A stretch of 64,000 nucleotides of DNA, taken from assembly GCA_003221695.1 (NCBI GenBank), contig QHSX01000039.1, positions 1 to 64,000 on the forward strand, read 5' to 3'. The notes beneath the pieces were generated by a model that worked only from the letters and a program-made list of their open reading frames with translations, had not been told where the DNA came from and made no database searches. Each line of letters opens with the position of its first letter. The stretch's first letter is position 1. This DNA comes from Candidatus Rokuibacteriota bacterium. Lineage in GTDB: Bacteria; Methylomirabilota; Methylomirabilia; Rokubacteriales; CSP1-6. Below are positions 16,166 through 24,984 of this stretch, one piece after another. Position numbers and translations under genes: made by a program.

Positions 16166-16389
16166 GTCAGCCTCCGTTCCAGTCCTTTGGCGTTTGTCGT
16201 CATGGTTGCGTTCAGCTGCCCTTGAGGAGTGCAGGATCGGTGCCAGCCGCAGGCGGGTTCAGAGACCCCGGAAATACGCGGGCTTCTCGTTCCGCCCTCG
16301 GGGGAGCGGAGCAACGGGCGTCAGAGATGACAGACGGCTATGCCAGAACGGACAGGACGTGGTTCACGCGTGGTGAGCGCTTCCGTGGG

Positions 16390-17958
16390 CTAGCTCGCGA
16401 GGAGATGGTGAGCGACCCGCAGGACCTCGTCCAGATCGAATGGCTTCGGTAAACAGGGAGCCCCAGTCGACTCGAGAAACCTCCGCTTCTCCGGGTCGAG
16501 CACGTCCCCCGTGACGAAGATCAGCCGGCGGCAGTACCGTGGGAAACGCCGCTCGAGCGCACGGTAGAGCTCGACACCGTCGAGCACGGGCATCTTCGTA
16601 TCGGTCACAATCAGGTCGTAGCCGCGACGCCCGAGCATCTCCAGGGCCATCGCCCCGTCGGCCGCAACGTCCACGTGGTGGCCGGCGCGCTGAAGCATCT
16701 CGGCCAGCACCGCCGCGATCTCCGATTCGTCGTCCACGACGAGGATGGCTTTCGCGGCCGGCGTGGGCAGGGCCTCGGCTGGTGCGGCCTTCGTCGCCGC
16801 AGCCGGTGGAGCGAGCACGGGCAGCTCGATCAAGAACGTCGCGCCGCGTCCCAGCTCGCTCTCGACGGTGATCGCCCCGTCGTGCTCCTGGACGATCCCC
16901 TTACAGAGGGAGAGCCCGAGTCCCGTCCCCTGGCCGCTCGGCTTCGTGGTGAAGAAGGGTTCGAAGATCCGCGGCTGGATCTCCCGCGGAATCCCCGGCC
17001 CCGTGTCGCTGACCTCGAGCCGAACGTGCCCGCGCTCACGGTCGAATCGCGTCGCGAGCGTGAGCCGGCGCGGCGACGGCACCTCTCGCATCGCGTGTTG
17101 GGCGTTGACGATCAGATTCACCAGGACCTGGTGGAGCCGGTGGGCGTCCGCCCAGAGCACCGGCAGGTCCTCGTCGAGGTCGAAGACGACCTCGATGCCA
17201 CCGGTGCGTAATTCATAGGCCAGTAGCTCGACCGCTTCGCGGATCACGCTGTTCACTCGTACCTCGCCGCGCTGGGGCGTGTGCTGCCGTGCGAGCGCCA
17301 GGAAGTTGCGCACGATACGAACGCAGCGGTCGGCGGCCGCGTGGATCTTTTGCGCCCGCTGGACGAGCGAGGTTCCCGCCCCTCCCGCCCGCAAGAGATG
17401 GGTCTGGCCGATGACGACCGTCAGGGGGTTGTTCAGCTCGTGGGCGACACCCGCCAGGAGCCCACCCATCGTCGCCAGCTTCTCGGTTTGAAGGAGCCGC
17501 TCGGTGCGCTCGCGCACGGTCTGCTCGAGGCTCTCGTTGTGACGCGCAAGCTCCTGATGGAGCAATCGGGTCTCGAGAAGGTTCTTGATCCGAAGGAGGA
17601 CCTCGACCCGATCGAACGGCTTCGTCAGGAAGTCCTTCGCGCCGCTCTCGAGTGCCCGACGCTTCGTCTCCATCGTGATGTCGGCGGTCAGGACCAGGAT
17701 CGGGAGGAAGGTCTGCGACGAAATCAAGGGCTTGATCCGCTCGAGGACCTGGAACCCGTCCAGGTAGGGCATCGCGAGGTCGAGCAGGACGAGGTCGGGC
17801 CGAAACTCGGTGTAGAGCGGCAGCGCCTGGCGCGCGTCAGTCGTGGACTTCAGATTGGTGTAGCCCTCGCGCTCGAGCACCCGCTCGAGGAGCCTCACGT
17901 TGGCGGATTCGTCGTCGACGATCAGGATCCGCGCGGCCTTGCGGGTCTCGTCATCCAT
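16390..17958 (-). CDS. hybrid sensor kinase: receiver-HisKA-HATPase-receiver
   Basis: A 522-residue soluble protein. Residues about 10-130 are a receiver (VDDESAN, LVLLDLAMPYLDG, TKPFD). A coiled linker leads to HisKA with H-box AGVAHELNNPLTVVIGQ, then a complete HATPase with N-box NLIVNAQHA, G1 DTGPGIP and G2 GQGTGLGLSL. A second receiver follows (VDDESEI, DLIVTDTKMPVLDG, LPKPFD). No membrane span or sensor domain. ATG 17958 begins 16 bases after the GAF-protein stop. It is the only complete kinase of this island and could serve the ATPase-less sensors next door (inference). Confidence 0.9.
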   Translation of the reverse strand: MDDETRKAARILIVDDESANVRLLERVLEREGYTNLKSTTDARQALPLYTEFRPDLVLLDLAMPYLDGFQVLERIKPLISSQTFLPILVLTADITMETKRRALESGAKDFLTKPFDRVEVLLRIKNLLETRLLHQELARHNESLEQTVRERTERLLQTEKLATMGGLLAGVAHELNNPLTVVIGQTHLLRAGGAGTSLVQRAQKIHAAADRCVRIVRNFLALARQHTPQRGEVRVNSVIREAVELLAYELRTGGIEVVFDLDEDLPVLWADAHRLHQVLVNLIVNAQHAMREVPSPRRLTLATRFDRERGHVRLEVSDTGPGIPREIQPRIFEPFFTTKPSGQGTGLGLSLCKGIVQEHDGAITVESELGRGATFLIELPVLAPPAAATKAAPAEALPTPAAKAILVVDDESEIAAVLAEMLQRAGHHVDVAADGAMALEMLGRRGYDLIVTDTKMPVLDGVELYRALERRFPRYCRRLIFVTGDVLDPEKRRFLESTGAPCLPKPFDLDEVLRVAHHLLAS

Positions 17959-17974
17959 CGGACGCGTTCGGTTC

Positions 17975-19963
17975 TCAGGTGGCGACGATCCGAAGCTCAT
18001 CGTGTCGGAGCCAGATAAACTTTGCGATGAGTGGAGCAGGTGGTCCATCCGGCCCACTACGTATTTTTGACCGAACGGCTACGACGGCCAGGATCCTGCC
18101 CTCGCCGGTCTCGACATCGAACATCGTGACGCTCGCCGGCCAGCAGGGGACGAGGCCCGACAGGTGCCTGAGCGCCGTCTCGGCGATCGCCCGAGGAGAG
18201 CTCGCGGTGAGAATGCCCTGGTCGATCTCTCGTAACGCCCGGAGACGGGCCGCGTGCTGCGACAGGGCGGCGTAGAGCTGGCTGTTCTCCATCGCGATCG
18301 CGGCCTGGTCCGCGAGCCGCTCGAGCACGCGCACCTCGACGGGAGTGAAGCGCCTCGGGCCCCGATTCGCGACGCAGAGGAGTCCGACGATCGCCCCTCG
18401 CGATCGAAGGGGGACCGCCGCCTGCGTCACGGTCCCTTCCTCGACGGCGACCGGCAGGTAGTCCTTGGAGATCCGTGGATCGTTCACGTAATCCTCGGTC
18501 GTGAATGACTCGCCAGTCTCGAGAACCTTCCCGGCGAGCCCGCGCCCGCGCGTGATGGCCGTGGTGAAGAGCGCGCGCGACCGGGAGCCTGACGCAGCGA
18601 CGATCCGCGCGCTGTCGGTGACCGGGTCGTAAGGCGCGAGGAACGCGATGTCGCAATCGCACACCGCGCGCGTTTCGTCGACGATGCGCTGAAGGACCTC
18701 GTCCCGCTCCAGCGACGACGTGATGGACCGCGCGACCGCCTCGAGGGCGACGGCTTCCTCCCGCTGGCGGCGCGTCTCCTCGAGCAGCTTGGCCTGCTCC
18801 TCGGCCAGGCGCGCCTTCTCGAGCGCCAGCGCGGCCTGATCGGCGAACGCGGACGCGAGCCGCATGGCCTCCGCGTCGAACATCCGCCCGAGGCGATCCC
18901 GCGCGGCGAGCGCGCCGATCACGGTCCCCTCGACCATGAGCGGCAGCGCGAGCATCGCGCGGCGCCTCGATCGTTCCACGCCGGCGCGAAGCTCCGGCGG
19001 TAGAAGGACGCGGGGATCGTTGTAGACGTCGGGCGACGCGATCGGCCGTCGCTCTCGCACGGCGGCCCCGACCGCGCCGCTGCCACGCGAGAAGACGAAG
19101 CCCTCGTCGAGGACCTCGGCCTCGTCGCGGGCGAGCGCGAGCACCACGAGGTCCCCCGACTCCGGATCGAGCCGACAGAGGGCGGCGCTCTGCACGCCCA
19201 GGAGGGAGCGCGTGCTCTCGGCGATGCGCCGCGCGACCTGCCGCACGTCGGCCGTCTCCGACATGAGACGGCCCACCTCGATGAGCGCCCCGGCCGCCCC
19301 CTCCCATTGCTTCTGCCGCGTGATGTCACGGAGCAACGCGAGGTGGCGGCCGGGGAGGACGTTGGCGCGCGCGACGTACTCGATCTCACGGACCATGCCA
19401 CCGGTCCGGACGAGCCGAAACTCGCCCGCGCGCCAGCCCCACTCGCGGAGGGTCTGCCACGCCTGATCGAAATCAAACCCACGGTCCAGAAACTCGCCGA
19501 GGCGTCGGCCAAGAACCTCCATCTTGAGAGCGCCGAACATCACACACGACGATTCGTTGACGTCGAGAAGCCGCCCGGTGCCGTCCGTGATGACGATCGC
19601 GTCGAGCACGAGATCGAACAGCGATCGCCGCACGGCCTCCCAGCGATGGACGCGGAGCACGGCCTCGACCGTCGTGGCGAGCTGACCCGGGGTCGCGGGT
19701 AGCGTCAGGCGGGCATCCACGCCCTCCCGCGATCCGCGATCGCCCGCCGAGAGCTCGAGCACCGGCCCGGCGGCGACCGCGGGACCGTCGTTGACGCACC
19801 GAATAACCAGATCCGGACGCTCGGCCACCGCCCGGGCCGCGTCGGCTCCGCTCAGAGCCTCGCGCACCTGATAGCCCGCTTGCCTGAGCATTGCACCGAT
19901 CAGTGACCGCGTGTCGTCGCAGTCGTCGACGACGAGGACCGTCCTGCCCTGGTTCGTGGTCAT
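17975..19963 (-). CDS. pseudo-receiver/PAS/multi-GAF signalling protein
   Basis: A 662-residue protein. The N-terminal about 110 residues resemble a receiver (VVDDCDDTR) but the phosphoacceptor position reads DLVIRCVNDG and the usual LTKP is LTLP, so it probably cannot be phosphorylated. A PAS domain (about 115-215) and two full GAF domains (about 225-390 and 410-575) follow. A third GAF starts (LVPCWPASVTMFDVETGEGRILAV) but breaks off after about 50 residues into an unrelated tail. No HisKA or output domain. It begins in an ATGA overlap with the upstream sensor gene. The tail may reflect a frameshift or deletion. Confidence 0.82.
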   Translation of the reverse strand: MTTNQGRTVLVVDDCDDTRSLIGAMLRQAGYQVREALSGADAARAVAERPDLVIRCVNDGPAVAAGPVLELSAGDRGSREGVDARLTLPATPGQLATTVEAVLRVHRWEAVRRSLFDLVLDAIVITDGTGRLLDVNESSCVMFGALKMEVLGRRLGEFLDRGFDFDQAWQTLREWGWRAGEFRLVRTGGMVREIEYVARANVLPGRHLALLRDITRQKQWEGAAGALIEVGRLMSETADVRQVARRIAESTRSLLGVQSAALCRLDPESGDLVVLALARDEAEVLDEGFVFSRGSGAVGAAVRERRPIASPDVYNDPRVLLPPELRAGVERSRRRAMLALPLMVEGTVIGALAARDRLGRMFDAEAMRLASAFADQAALALEKARLAEEQAKLLEETRRQREEAVALEAVARSITSSLERDEVLQRIVDETRAVCDCDIAFLAPYDPVTDSARIVAASGSRSRALFTTAITRGRGLAGKVLETGESFTTEDYVNDPRISKDYLPVAVEEGTVTQAAVPLRSRGAIVGLLCVANRGPRRFTPVEVRVLERLADQAAIAMENSQLYAALSQHAARLRALREIDQGILTASSPRAIAETALRHLSGLVPCWPASVTMFDVETGEGRILAVVAVRSKIRSGPDGPPAPLIAKFIWLRHDELRIVAT

Positions 19964-21129
19964 CGGTAGGGTGCGTCCCCTGACTTCCGGATGTCGAGCA
20001 TCGGGGGGAGATTCGCCGACTCATGCTGGGATGCCTCGACCCGGGCGATGTTCGTCATCCGGCTGACGATGTCGCGAATTCGCTCGGCGGCTGCGACGAT
20101 CTTTGCCGCGCGCGGGTTGCCGGGGCTCTCCCGCTCGAGCAACGTCAGCTGGCCGAGGACGATCGCCAGTGGGTTGTTGATCTCGTGAGCGGTGGCGGCG
20201 GCGAGCATCGCGACGGCGCGCAGCTCCGCGGCCTCACGCTCCGCCTGCGCGACCCGCTTTTCGCCTGAGGTGTCGATGAGAATCCCTTCGAACCAGCCCT
20301 CGGCCGTGGCGCGGAGGTTCACCCGGAGCCAGACCAGGGTGCCGTCGCGACGCCGCCAGCGTAGCTCGCGGCCGTCGACGGTACCGCCGGGCTCGATCCC
20401 CGCCAGGACCTTCTCGCGATCGCTCGGATCCACGTAGAAGTCCCGCACGTTATGGCCGAGCACCTCCTCACGCGAGTCGTACCCCAGGAGCCGAGCGAGG
20501 CTCTCGTTGCAGTCGATGATCCGGCCGTCCCCGTGATTCCACAGGACGCCGGCGAGGTTGCGATCGAAAAGGAGGCGGTAGCGCTCCTCGGCGACCTCGG
20601 CTGCCCGGCGGCGCGCCTCCGCCACACGGCCGAGCGCTGCGTTCTTGAGCAGCGTCCCGACCAGTTGGCCGATCGTCTCGAGGACGATGACCCTCCCTTC
20701 CGGGAAGTCCCGACGCTCCTGCCACCAGACGAGGTAGAACGCGCCGGTCACGGCGCCGTCGACGGCCAACGGGATGATCAGGCCGGACCGGTGGGGGAAG
20801 ACGCGAAACAACGGAAACGCGAACCGCGGATCGTTTTGCACGTCGTCGCTCCAGACCACGTGCCCCGCCGTGAACACGCCCGCGGCGAAGCCCTGGGCCG
20901 CGAGCGGCAGCGCCGTCTTCGTGAGGAGCTCGAGGGTGTGCTTGGGGACGTGGTAGGCGGCGACCGGCCGGATCTCCTTGCCCTCGGCGTCGACCAGGTA
21001 CGCGGCGACCGTCTCGGCGAGGGTCAGGCGCGCGAGCTCACGGCAGACGAGCCGCAGGGTCTCGGTGAGGTCGGTCGTCTCGTTGACCGCGCGGGCAATC
21101 GTGAGCAAGCTCGAGGTGGCGTCTGGCAT
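19960..21129 (-). CDS. GAF-PAS-HisKA protein without ATPase domain
   Basis: A 389-residue soluble sensor: GAF (about 5-165), PAS (about 185-295, with the RWRRRDGTLVWLRV strand) and HisKA with H-box AAATAHEINNPLAIVLGQ. It ends shortly after in PPMLDIRKSGDAPYR. There is no HATPase region and no break in the frame. Architecture and tail match the membrane sensor at 14265-15326; even the DNA of the tail keeps a 19-base identical run. It overlaps the next gene by ATGA. It may form mixed dimers with a complete kinase or act as a phosphoryl acceptor (inference). Confidence 0.86.
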   Translation of the reverse strand: MPDATSSLLTIARAVNETTDLTETLRLVCRELARLTLAETVAAYLVDAEGKEIRPVAAYHVPKHTLELLTKTALPLAAQGFAAGVFTAGHVVWSDDVQNDPRFAFPLFRVFPHRSGLIIPLAVDGAVTGAFYLVWWQERRDFPEGRVIVLETIGQLVGTLLKNAALGRVAEARRRAAEVAEERYRLLFDRNLAGVLWNHGDGRIIDCNESLARLLGYDSREEVLGHNVRDFYVDPSDREKVLAGIEPGGTVDGRELRWRRRDGTLVWLRVNLRATAEGWFEGILIDTSGEKRVAQAEREAAELRAVAMLAAATAHEINNPLAIVLGQLTLLERESPGNPRAAKIVAAAERIRDIVSRMTNIARVEASQHESANLPPMLDIRKSGDAPYR

Positions 21130-21204
21130 GAGAGCCTCCCGCGGCCAGAACGATCATACCAAGAGGTGCGGGTCGGGACCGCCGTCCAGAAAATCCCCGC
21201 CCGC

Positions 21205-21555
21205 TCACTCCTTGCCCGCGAAGATCCTCGCCTTGAGCCGCCGCGGGACCCACGCGGCGAGGAGCCGCGCCGCGCGCGCCACGCGCTCGAGTGAGTCGGC
21301 GCTGCCGGGCCAGTACTTCAGCACGAGCCCGCGGTCGACCCAGTTCAGGAGGCCGTCCACGACGATCGCGGCGACGAGGACGTCGTCCAGCGCGCCGAGC
21401 ACGGGAATGAAGTCCGGGATCAGGTCGATCGGCGAGACCAGGTAGACCACGGCGGCGGCGAGCGCCACCTTCGCGGCGGTCGGGAGGATCGGGTCGGCGG
21501 CGAGGCGGGCGACGGTGCGCGCGATGTCCGGCAGCGCCCTGAGGAGCGCGCGCAT
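21205..21555 (-). CDS. DUF1232 (YkvA-type) small membrane protein
   Basis: A 116-residue protein whose core AAVVYLVSPIDLIPDFIPVLGALDDVLV is the signature of DUF1232/YkvA proteins. It is predicted to have a membrane-associated hairpin and a basic amphipathic C-terminus. Function of the family is not established. ATG 21555 shares one base with the stop of the Fe-S oxidoreductase gene (TGATG), so the two are coupled. Confidence 0.85.
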   Translation of the reverse strand: MRALLRALPDIARTVARLAADPILPTAAKVALAAAVVYLVSPIDLIPDFIPVLGALDDVLVAAIVVDGLLNWVDRGLVLKYWPGSADSLERVARAARLLAAWVPRRLKARIFAGKE

Positions 21556-23540
21556 CAGTCGAGGCTCTCGGCGACAAGCTCACTCACGTCCTTGACTTGG
21601 AGCGTCTCCTCGGCCTCCTTCACCTTGCGGCCGAGGTCCATCATCGCGAGGCAGAACGGACAGCCCGTGCCGACGATGTCCGCCTTCGTCTCGAGGACCT
21701 CCTCGACGCGGATCAGGTTGACCCGCTTCTTGGCCTTCACCTCCATCCACATGTGGCCGCCCCCGCCGCCACAGCAGAGGCCGCGCGCACCGCTCCGCGG
21801 GAGCTCGACGACCCTGAGCCCTGGCACCGCGCGGGCCACGCGGCGGGGCGCTTCCGTGATGCCGTTGTAGCGGCCGAGATAGCAGGAGTCGTGGAACGCG
21901 AGCGTCGCATCGAGCGCCTTCGTCGGCCTGATCCGCCCCGCGCGGATCAGCCCGTCGATCACCTGCGAGTGGTGGAGGACCTCGTAGGTCCCACCGAACT
22001 GGGGGAACTCGTTCCGGAGCGTGTTGAAGCAGTGGGGGCAGTGGGTGATCACCTTGCGAAACCGGTACCGGTTGATCGCCGCGACGTTCTCCTGCTGGAG
22101 GGTCTGGTAGAGGTACTCTTCGCCGAGCCGCCGGGCGACCTCGCCGTGGCACCGCTCCTCCTGCATGACACCGAAGCTCACGCCGGCCGCCTTGAGGATC
22201 TTCACCACCGCCCGGGCGATCGCTTGGTTGCGCTTGTCGTACGACGCCGAGCAACCGACCCAGTAGAGGTACTCCACCTCTCGGCCGGGCTCCATGAGGG
22301 GGACATCGAGCCCCTGCGCCCACGCGAGCCGCTCGGCCGCGGGAAGGCCCCACGGGTTCCCGGCGCGCTGGATGTTCTGGAGTGACTGCGGCGCGGTGGA
22401 CGGGAGCGCGCCCTCCGAGAGCGTGAGGTAGCGGCGGAGATCGACGATCGTGTCCACGATGTCGATGAAGGCCGGGCATTCCTCCACACACGCCATGCAC
22501 GTCGTGCACGCCCAGAGCTCCTCGGGGCGGATCAGCTCGCCGTGGATCGGCCCCGGCAGCTCACCGTGCATGTGGCGCTTGAGCTTGACGATGATCTGCT
22601 TGGGCGAGAGCGCGGTGCCCGCCAGCCACGCGGGACACGCAGCCTGGCAGCGCCCGCACTCGACGCACGCGTCGAAGTCGAGCCGCCGCTTCCACGAGAA
22701 CTCCGCGAGCGTCGAGACGCCGAAGGTCTCGGCTTCCTCGATGTTGGCGATCGGCGCGATCGCGCCGCGAGGTCCGAGCTTCGCGAAGAAGATGTTGAGC
22801 GGCGTCGTGATCAGGTGGACGAAGTACGAGTACGGGACGAGGGCGACGAACGCGAGCGAGACCGCGGCGTGGAAGAGCCACACGGCGAGGTGGGTCGCGC
22901 GGAGCGCGCTCTCCGACATCCCGGCGGCCAGCATCCCCTGCCCGAGGAGCCAGCCGACGGGCGACCACGGCGCCCAGGCGGGACGGACCGCCGCGAGGCG
23001 GCACGCCTCCATGACGAACCCGGTTACGTTGATCACGAGGAGCAGGCCGAGCGCGGCGGCGAAGCGCGCGGTCGGATCGATCCGCTCGGGACGGCGCACG
23101 AAGCGACGCCACAGGGCCATGCCGAGGCCCAGCACGAAGAAGAGCCCGAACATGTCCAGCACAGTCTCGTAGACGAGGTAGAAGGAGCCCCGCAGGAGCT
23201 TGTAGCCGAAGAACGGCACCGTGACGTCGTAGTCGATCGTCGCGAGGACCGTGCCGATAAACAACGCCAGGAAACCCCAGAACATGATCGCGTGCATGAC
23301 GCCGGGGTACGCTTGCGAGAGCGTGCGCGCCTGGCCGAGCGCGTGCGTCAGGACGAGAGCGACGCGGTCGCGAATCCGGTCGAGGCGCGGCTCGGGACGC
23401 CCGGCGCGCCAGAGGCGCACGCGCTCGGCCAGGCCGTAGACGAAGACGGTGACGGCGACGATCGCGCCGAGGTAGAGCGCGACCTGGGCCCAGACGGGAA
23501 CGTTCCAGAAGGTGTCGCGGAACGGCACGACGGCGGTCAT
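21555..23540 (-). CDS. membrane Fe-S oxidoreductase (EtfD/HdrD-like)
   Basis: A 661-residue fusion. Residues 1-265 have five or six transmembrane segments like a nitrate-reductase gamma/heme b subunit. Two [4Fe-4S] motifs follow (CVECGRCQAACP and CTTCMACVEECP). Two CCG domains of heterodisulfide-reductase type end the protein, including HDSCYLGRYN and RGLCCGGGGGHMW. This layout matches the EtfD-type ETF:quinone oxidoreductases, which pass electrons from acyl-CoA dehydrogenases via ETF to quinone. ATG 23540 overlaps the meaB stop (ATGA), linking it to propionyl/methylmalonyl-CoA metabolism. No etfAB is in the window. Confidence 0.86.
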   Translation of the reverse strand: MTAVVPFRDTFWNVPVWAQVALYLGAIVAVTVFVYGLAERVRLWRAGRPEPRLDRIRDRVALVLTHALGQARTLSQAYPGVMHAIMFWGFLALFIGTVLATIDYDVTVPFFGYKLLRGSFYLVYETVLDMFGLFFVLGLGMALWRRFVRRPERIDPTARFAAALGLLLVINVTGFVMEACRLAAVRPAWAPWSPVGWLLGQGMLAAGMSESALRATHLAVWLFHAAVSLAFVALVPYSYFVHLITTPLNIFFAKLGPRGAIAPIANIEEAETFGVSTLAEFSWKRRLDFDACVECGRCQAACPAWLAGTALSPKQIIVKLKRHMHGELPGPIHGELIRPEELWACTTCMACVEECPAFIDIVDTIVDLRRYLTLSEGALPSTAPQSLQNIQRAGNPWGLPAAERLAWAQGLDVPLMEPGREVEYLYWVGCSASYDKRNQAIARAVVKILKAAGVSFGVMQEERCHGEVARRLGEEYLYQTLQQENVAAINRYRFRKVITHCPHCFNTLRNEFPQFGGTYEVLHHSQVIDGLIRAGRIRPTKALDATLAFHDSCYLGRYNGITEAPRRVARAVPGLRVVELPRSGARGLCCGGGGGHMWMEVKAKKRVNLIRVEEVLETKADIVGTGCPFCLAMMDLGRKVKEAEETLQVKDVSELVAESLD

Positions 23541-24532
23541 GAGGATTCCAACCTTAGCACAGTGAGAATCGCCTGCGCGGCGGAGTAGGGGTCGAGCGTG
23601 CCCTCCATGACGGCGTCGACGGTCCGGGCGAGCTCGCCGCCCGCGAGCGCGCGCTCGACCTTCTGCCTGAACTCGTCGAGCAGCAGCGCCTTGAGCTCCT
23701 CCCGCCGCCGCGCCCGACGGCGCACGGCCAGGGCGCCGGCGGCCTCGAGCATCGCGCGGTGACGCCGCACCTCGGTGAGGAGCTCGGCGACGCCCACGTC
23801 GTGCTGCGCCTCCGCGCTGAGGACCGGGATCTCCCAGTCGATGTCCTTGGGCGACGCCGCGCTCGTCCGGTGCAGGTGCGCGGCGAAGGTGAGCTCGGCC
23901 ATGAGCGCGGGCGCGCCGCTCCGGTCGGCCTTGTTCACGAGGAAGACGTCCGCCGCCTCCATGAGCCCCGCCTTCATCGTCTGGATCGCGTCGCCCGACT
24001 CCGGCACGAGGACGACGACCGTCGTGTCGGCGAGCTCCATGATGTCGAGCTCGGTCTGGCCGACGCCGACGGTCTCGACAAGGACCCACGCGTAGCCCGC
24101 CGCGGCGAGGAGCTTGATCGTGTCCCCGGTGGCGCGGGCGAGGCCGCCGAGCGAGCCGCGCGTGGCCATGCTCCGGATGAACACGCCGGGGTCCAGCGCG
24201 TGCGCCTGCATCCGGATCCGGTCGCCCAGCACCGCGCCGCCCGTGAATGGGCTCGACGGGTCCACCGCGACCACGCCGACCGTCGCGCCCTCCGCGCGGA
24301 GCCGGGCCGTGAGGCGATCGACGACCGTGGACTTGCCCGCGCCGGGCGGACCGGTCACGCCGACGACGTAGGCGCCGTGGGCGCGCGGGTAGACGGTCCG
24401 CATGATCGCGGGCAGCGCCGCCGTGCGGTTCTCGATCTGGGTGATGAGCCGCGCGAGCGCCAGACGGTCGCCGCCGAGCATGCGCTCGATCATGCGGTCG
24501 GTACGCGGCGCGACGGTCTTCGGATCAGACAT
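23537..24532 (-). CDS. meaB: methylmalonyl-CoA mutase-associated GTPase MeaB
   Basis: A 331-residue G3E-family GTPase that protects and reloads the B12 enzyme methylmalonyl-CoA mutase. The P-loop is GPPGAGKST (61-69). VDPSSPFTGGA, ETVGVGQTELDI and NKADRSGAP are family hallmarks, and length matches. It starts at ATG 24532 and overlaps the EtfD-like gene by ATGA. The mutase itself is not here, so it is probably elsewhere on the genome. Confidence 0.93.
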   Translation of the reverse strand: MSDPKTVAPRTDRMIERMLGGDRLALARLITQIENRTAALPAIMRTVYPRAHGAYVVGVTGPPGAGKSTVVDRLTARLRAEGATVGVVAVDPSSPFTGGAVLGDRIRMQAHALDPGVFIRSMATRGSLGGLARATGDTIKLLAAAGYAWVLVETVGVGQTELDIMELADTTVVVLVPESGDAIQTMKAGLMEAADVFLVNKADRSGAPALMAELTFAAHLHRTSAASPKDIDWEIPVLSAEAQHDVGVAELLTEVRRHRAMLEAAGALAVRRRARRREELKALLLDEFRQKVERALAGGELARTVDAVMEGTLDPYSAAQAILTVLRLESS

Positions 24533-24573
24533 CAGCCGACGAGTCCCGGGAGGCGACGCTCACGCGGAACGAG

Positions 24574-24595
24574 ATTCTAGCATCTCTGATAGCAT
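24574..24595. promoter_or_regulatory. divergent -10 elements between meaB and membrane-protein gene
   Basis: The 72-bp divergent gap holds two plus-strand TAGCAT boxes (24578-24583 and 24590-24595). The second ends 9 bases before ATG 24605. A minus-strand TAGAAT (24579-24574) faces meaB. The TAGCAT form recurs at 12002 and 30368. No strong -35 is visible here. Confidence 0.35.
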
Positions 24596-24604
24596 CACGG
24601 GCTG

Positions 24605-24976
24605 ATGTGGACCTCACGCGTGGGCGTCGCCCTGGCCGCTGCCGAGCCCTACCTCACATCGCAGCGCGCCTGGCTCGATCGGCTGGCCGTCGTCGTCCCG
24701 GCCCCGGCGGCGACGCGCTGGCTGCTGCTCGCCGACCTCGCGTGCCTGATCGCCCTGGGCCTGGCGACCCGCAGACGTGCGCTGGGGGTCTCGCTCACGC
24801 TGGCCGCGGGCTTCATCGTCTTGAATCTTCTCGGCATGGCGCTGACGGACTTCTACCTGGGTCTGACCGTCTTTCATCTCCTGGTCGGGCTCGTCGCCAC
24901 GCTGACGCTCAGTCGCGCGCGCTGGCTCGGCGCGGTGACGCTGGGGCTGGTCCTGGTCCTGGGGCTCCTCACCTGA
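24605..24976 (+). CDS. small membrane protein of unknown function
   Basis: A 123-residue protein with three predicted transmembrane segments (about residues 41-58, 60-84 and 88-122) after an amphipathic N-terminus. No recognised motif or Cys/His cluster. ATG 24605 is preceded by weak Shine-Dalgarno context and a TAGCAT box. It converges on the pentaheme cytochrome with an 8-base gap. I do not recognise a family. Confidence 0.65.
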   Translation: MWTSRVGVALAAAEPYLTSQRAWLDRLAVVVPAPAATRWLLLADLACLIALGLATRRRALGVSLTLAAGFIVLNLLGMALTDFYLGLTVFHLLVGLVATLTLSRARWLGAVTLGLVLVLGLLT

Positions 24977-24984
24977 CGCGGATG

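Noticed and set aside
16166-16389. Small gene in the gap between mlaC and the hybrid kinase
   Set aside because: Short ORFs here lack ribosome sites, family matches and codon bias; I see no convincing feature in this stretch.
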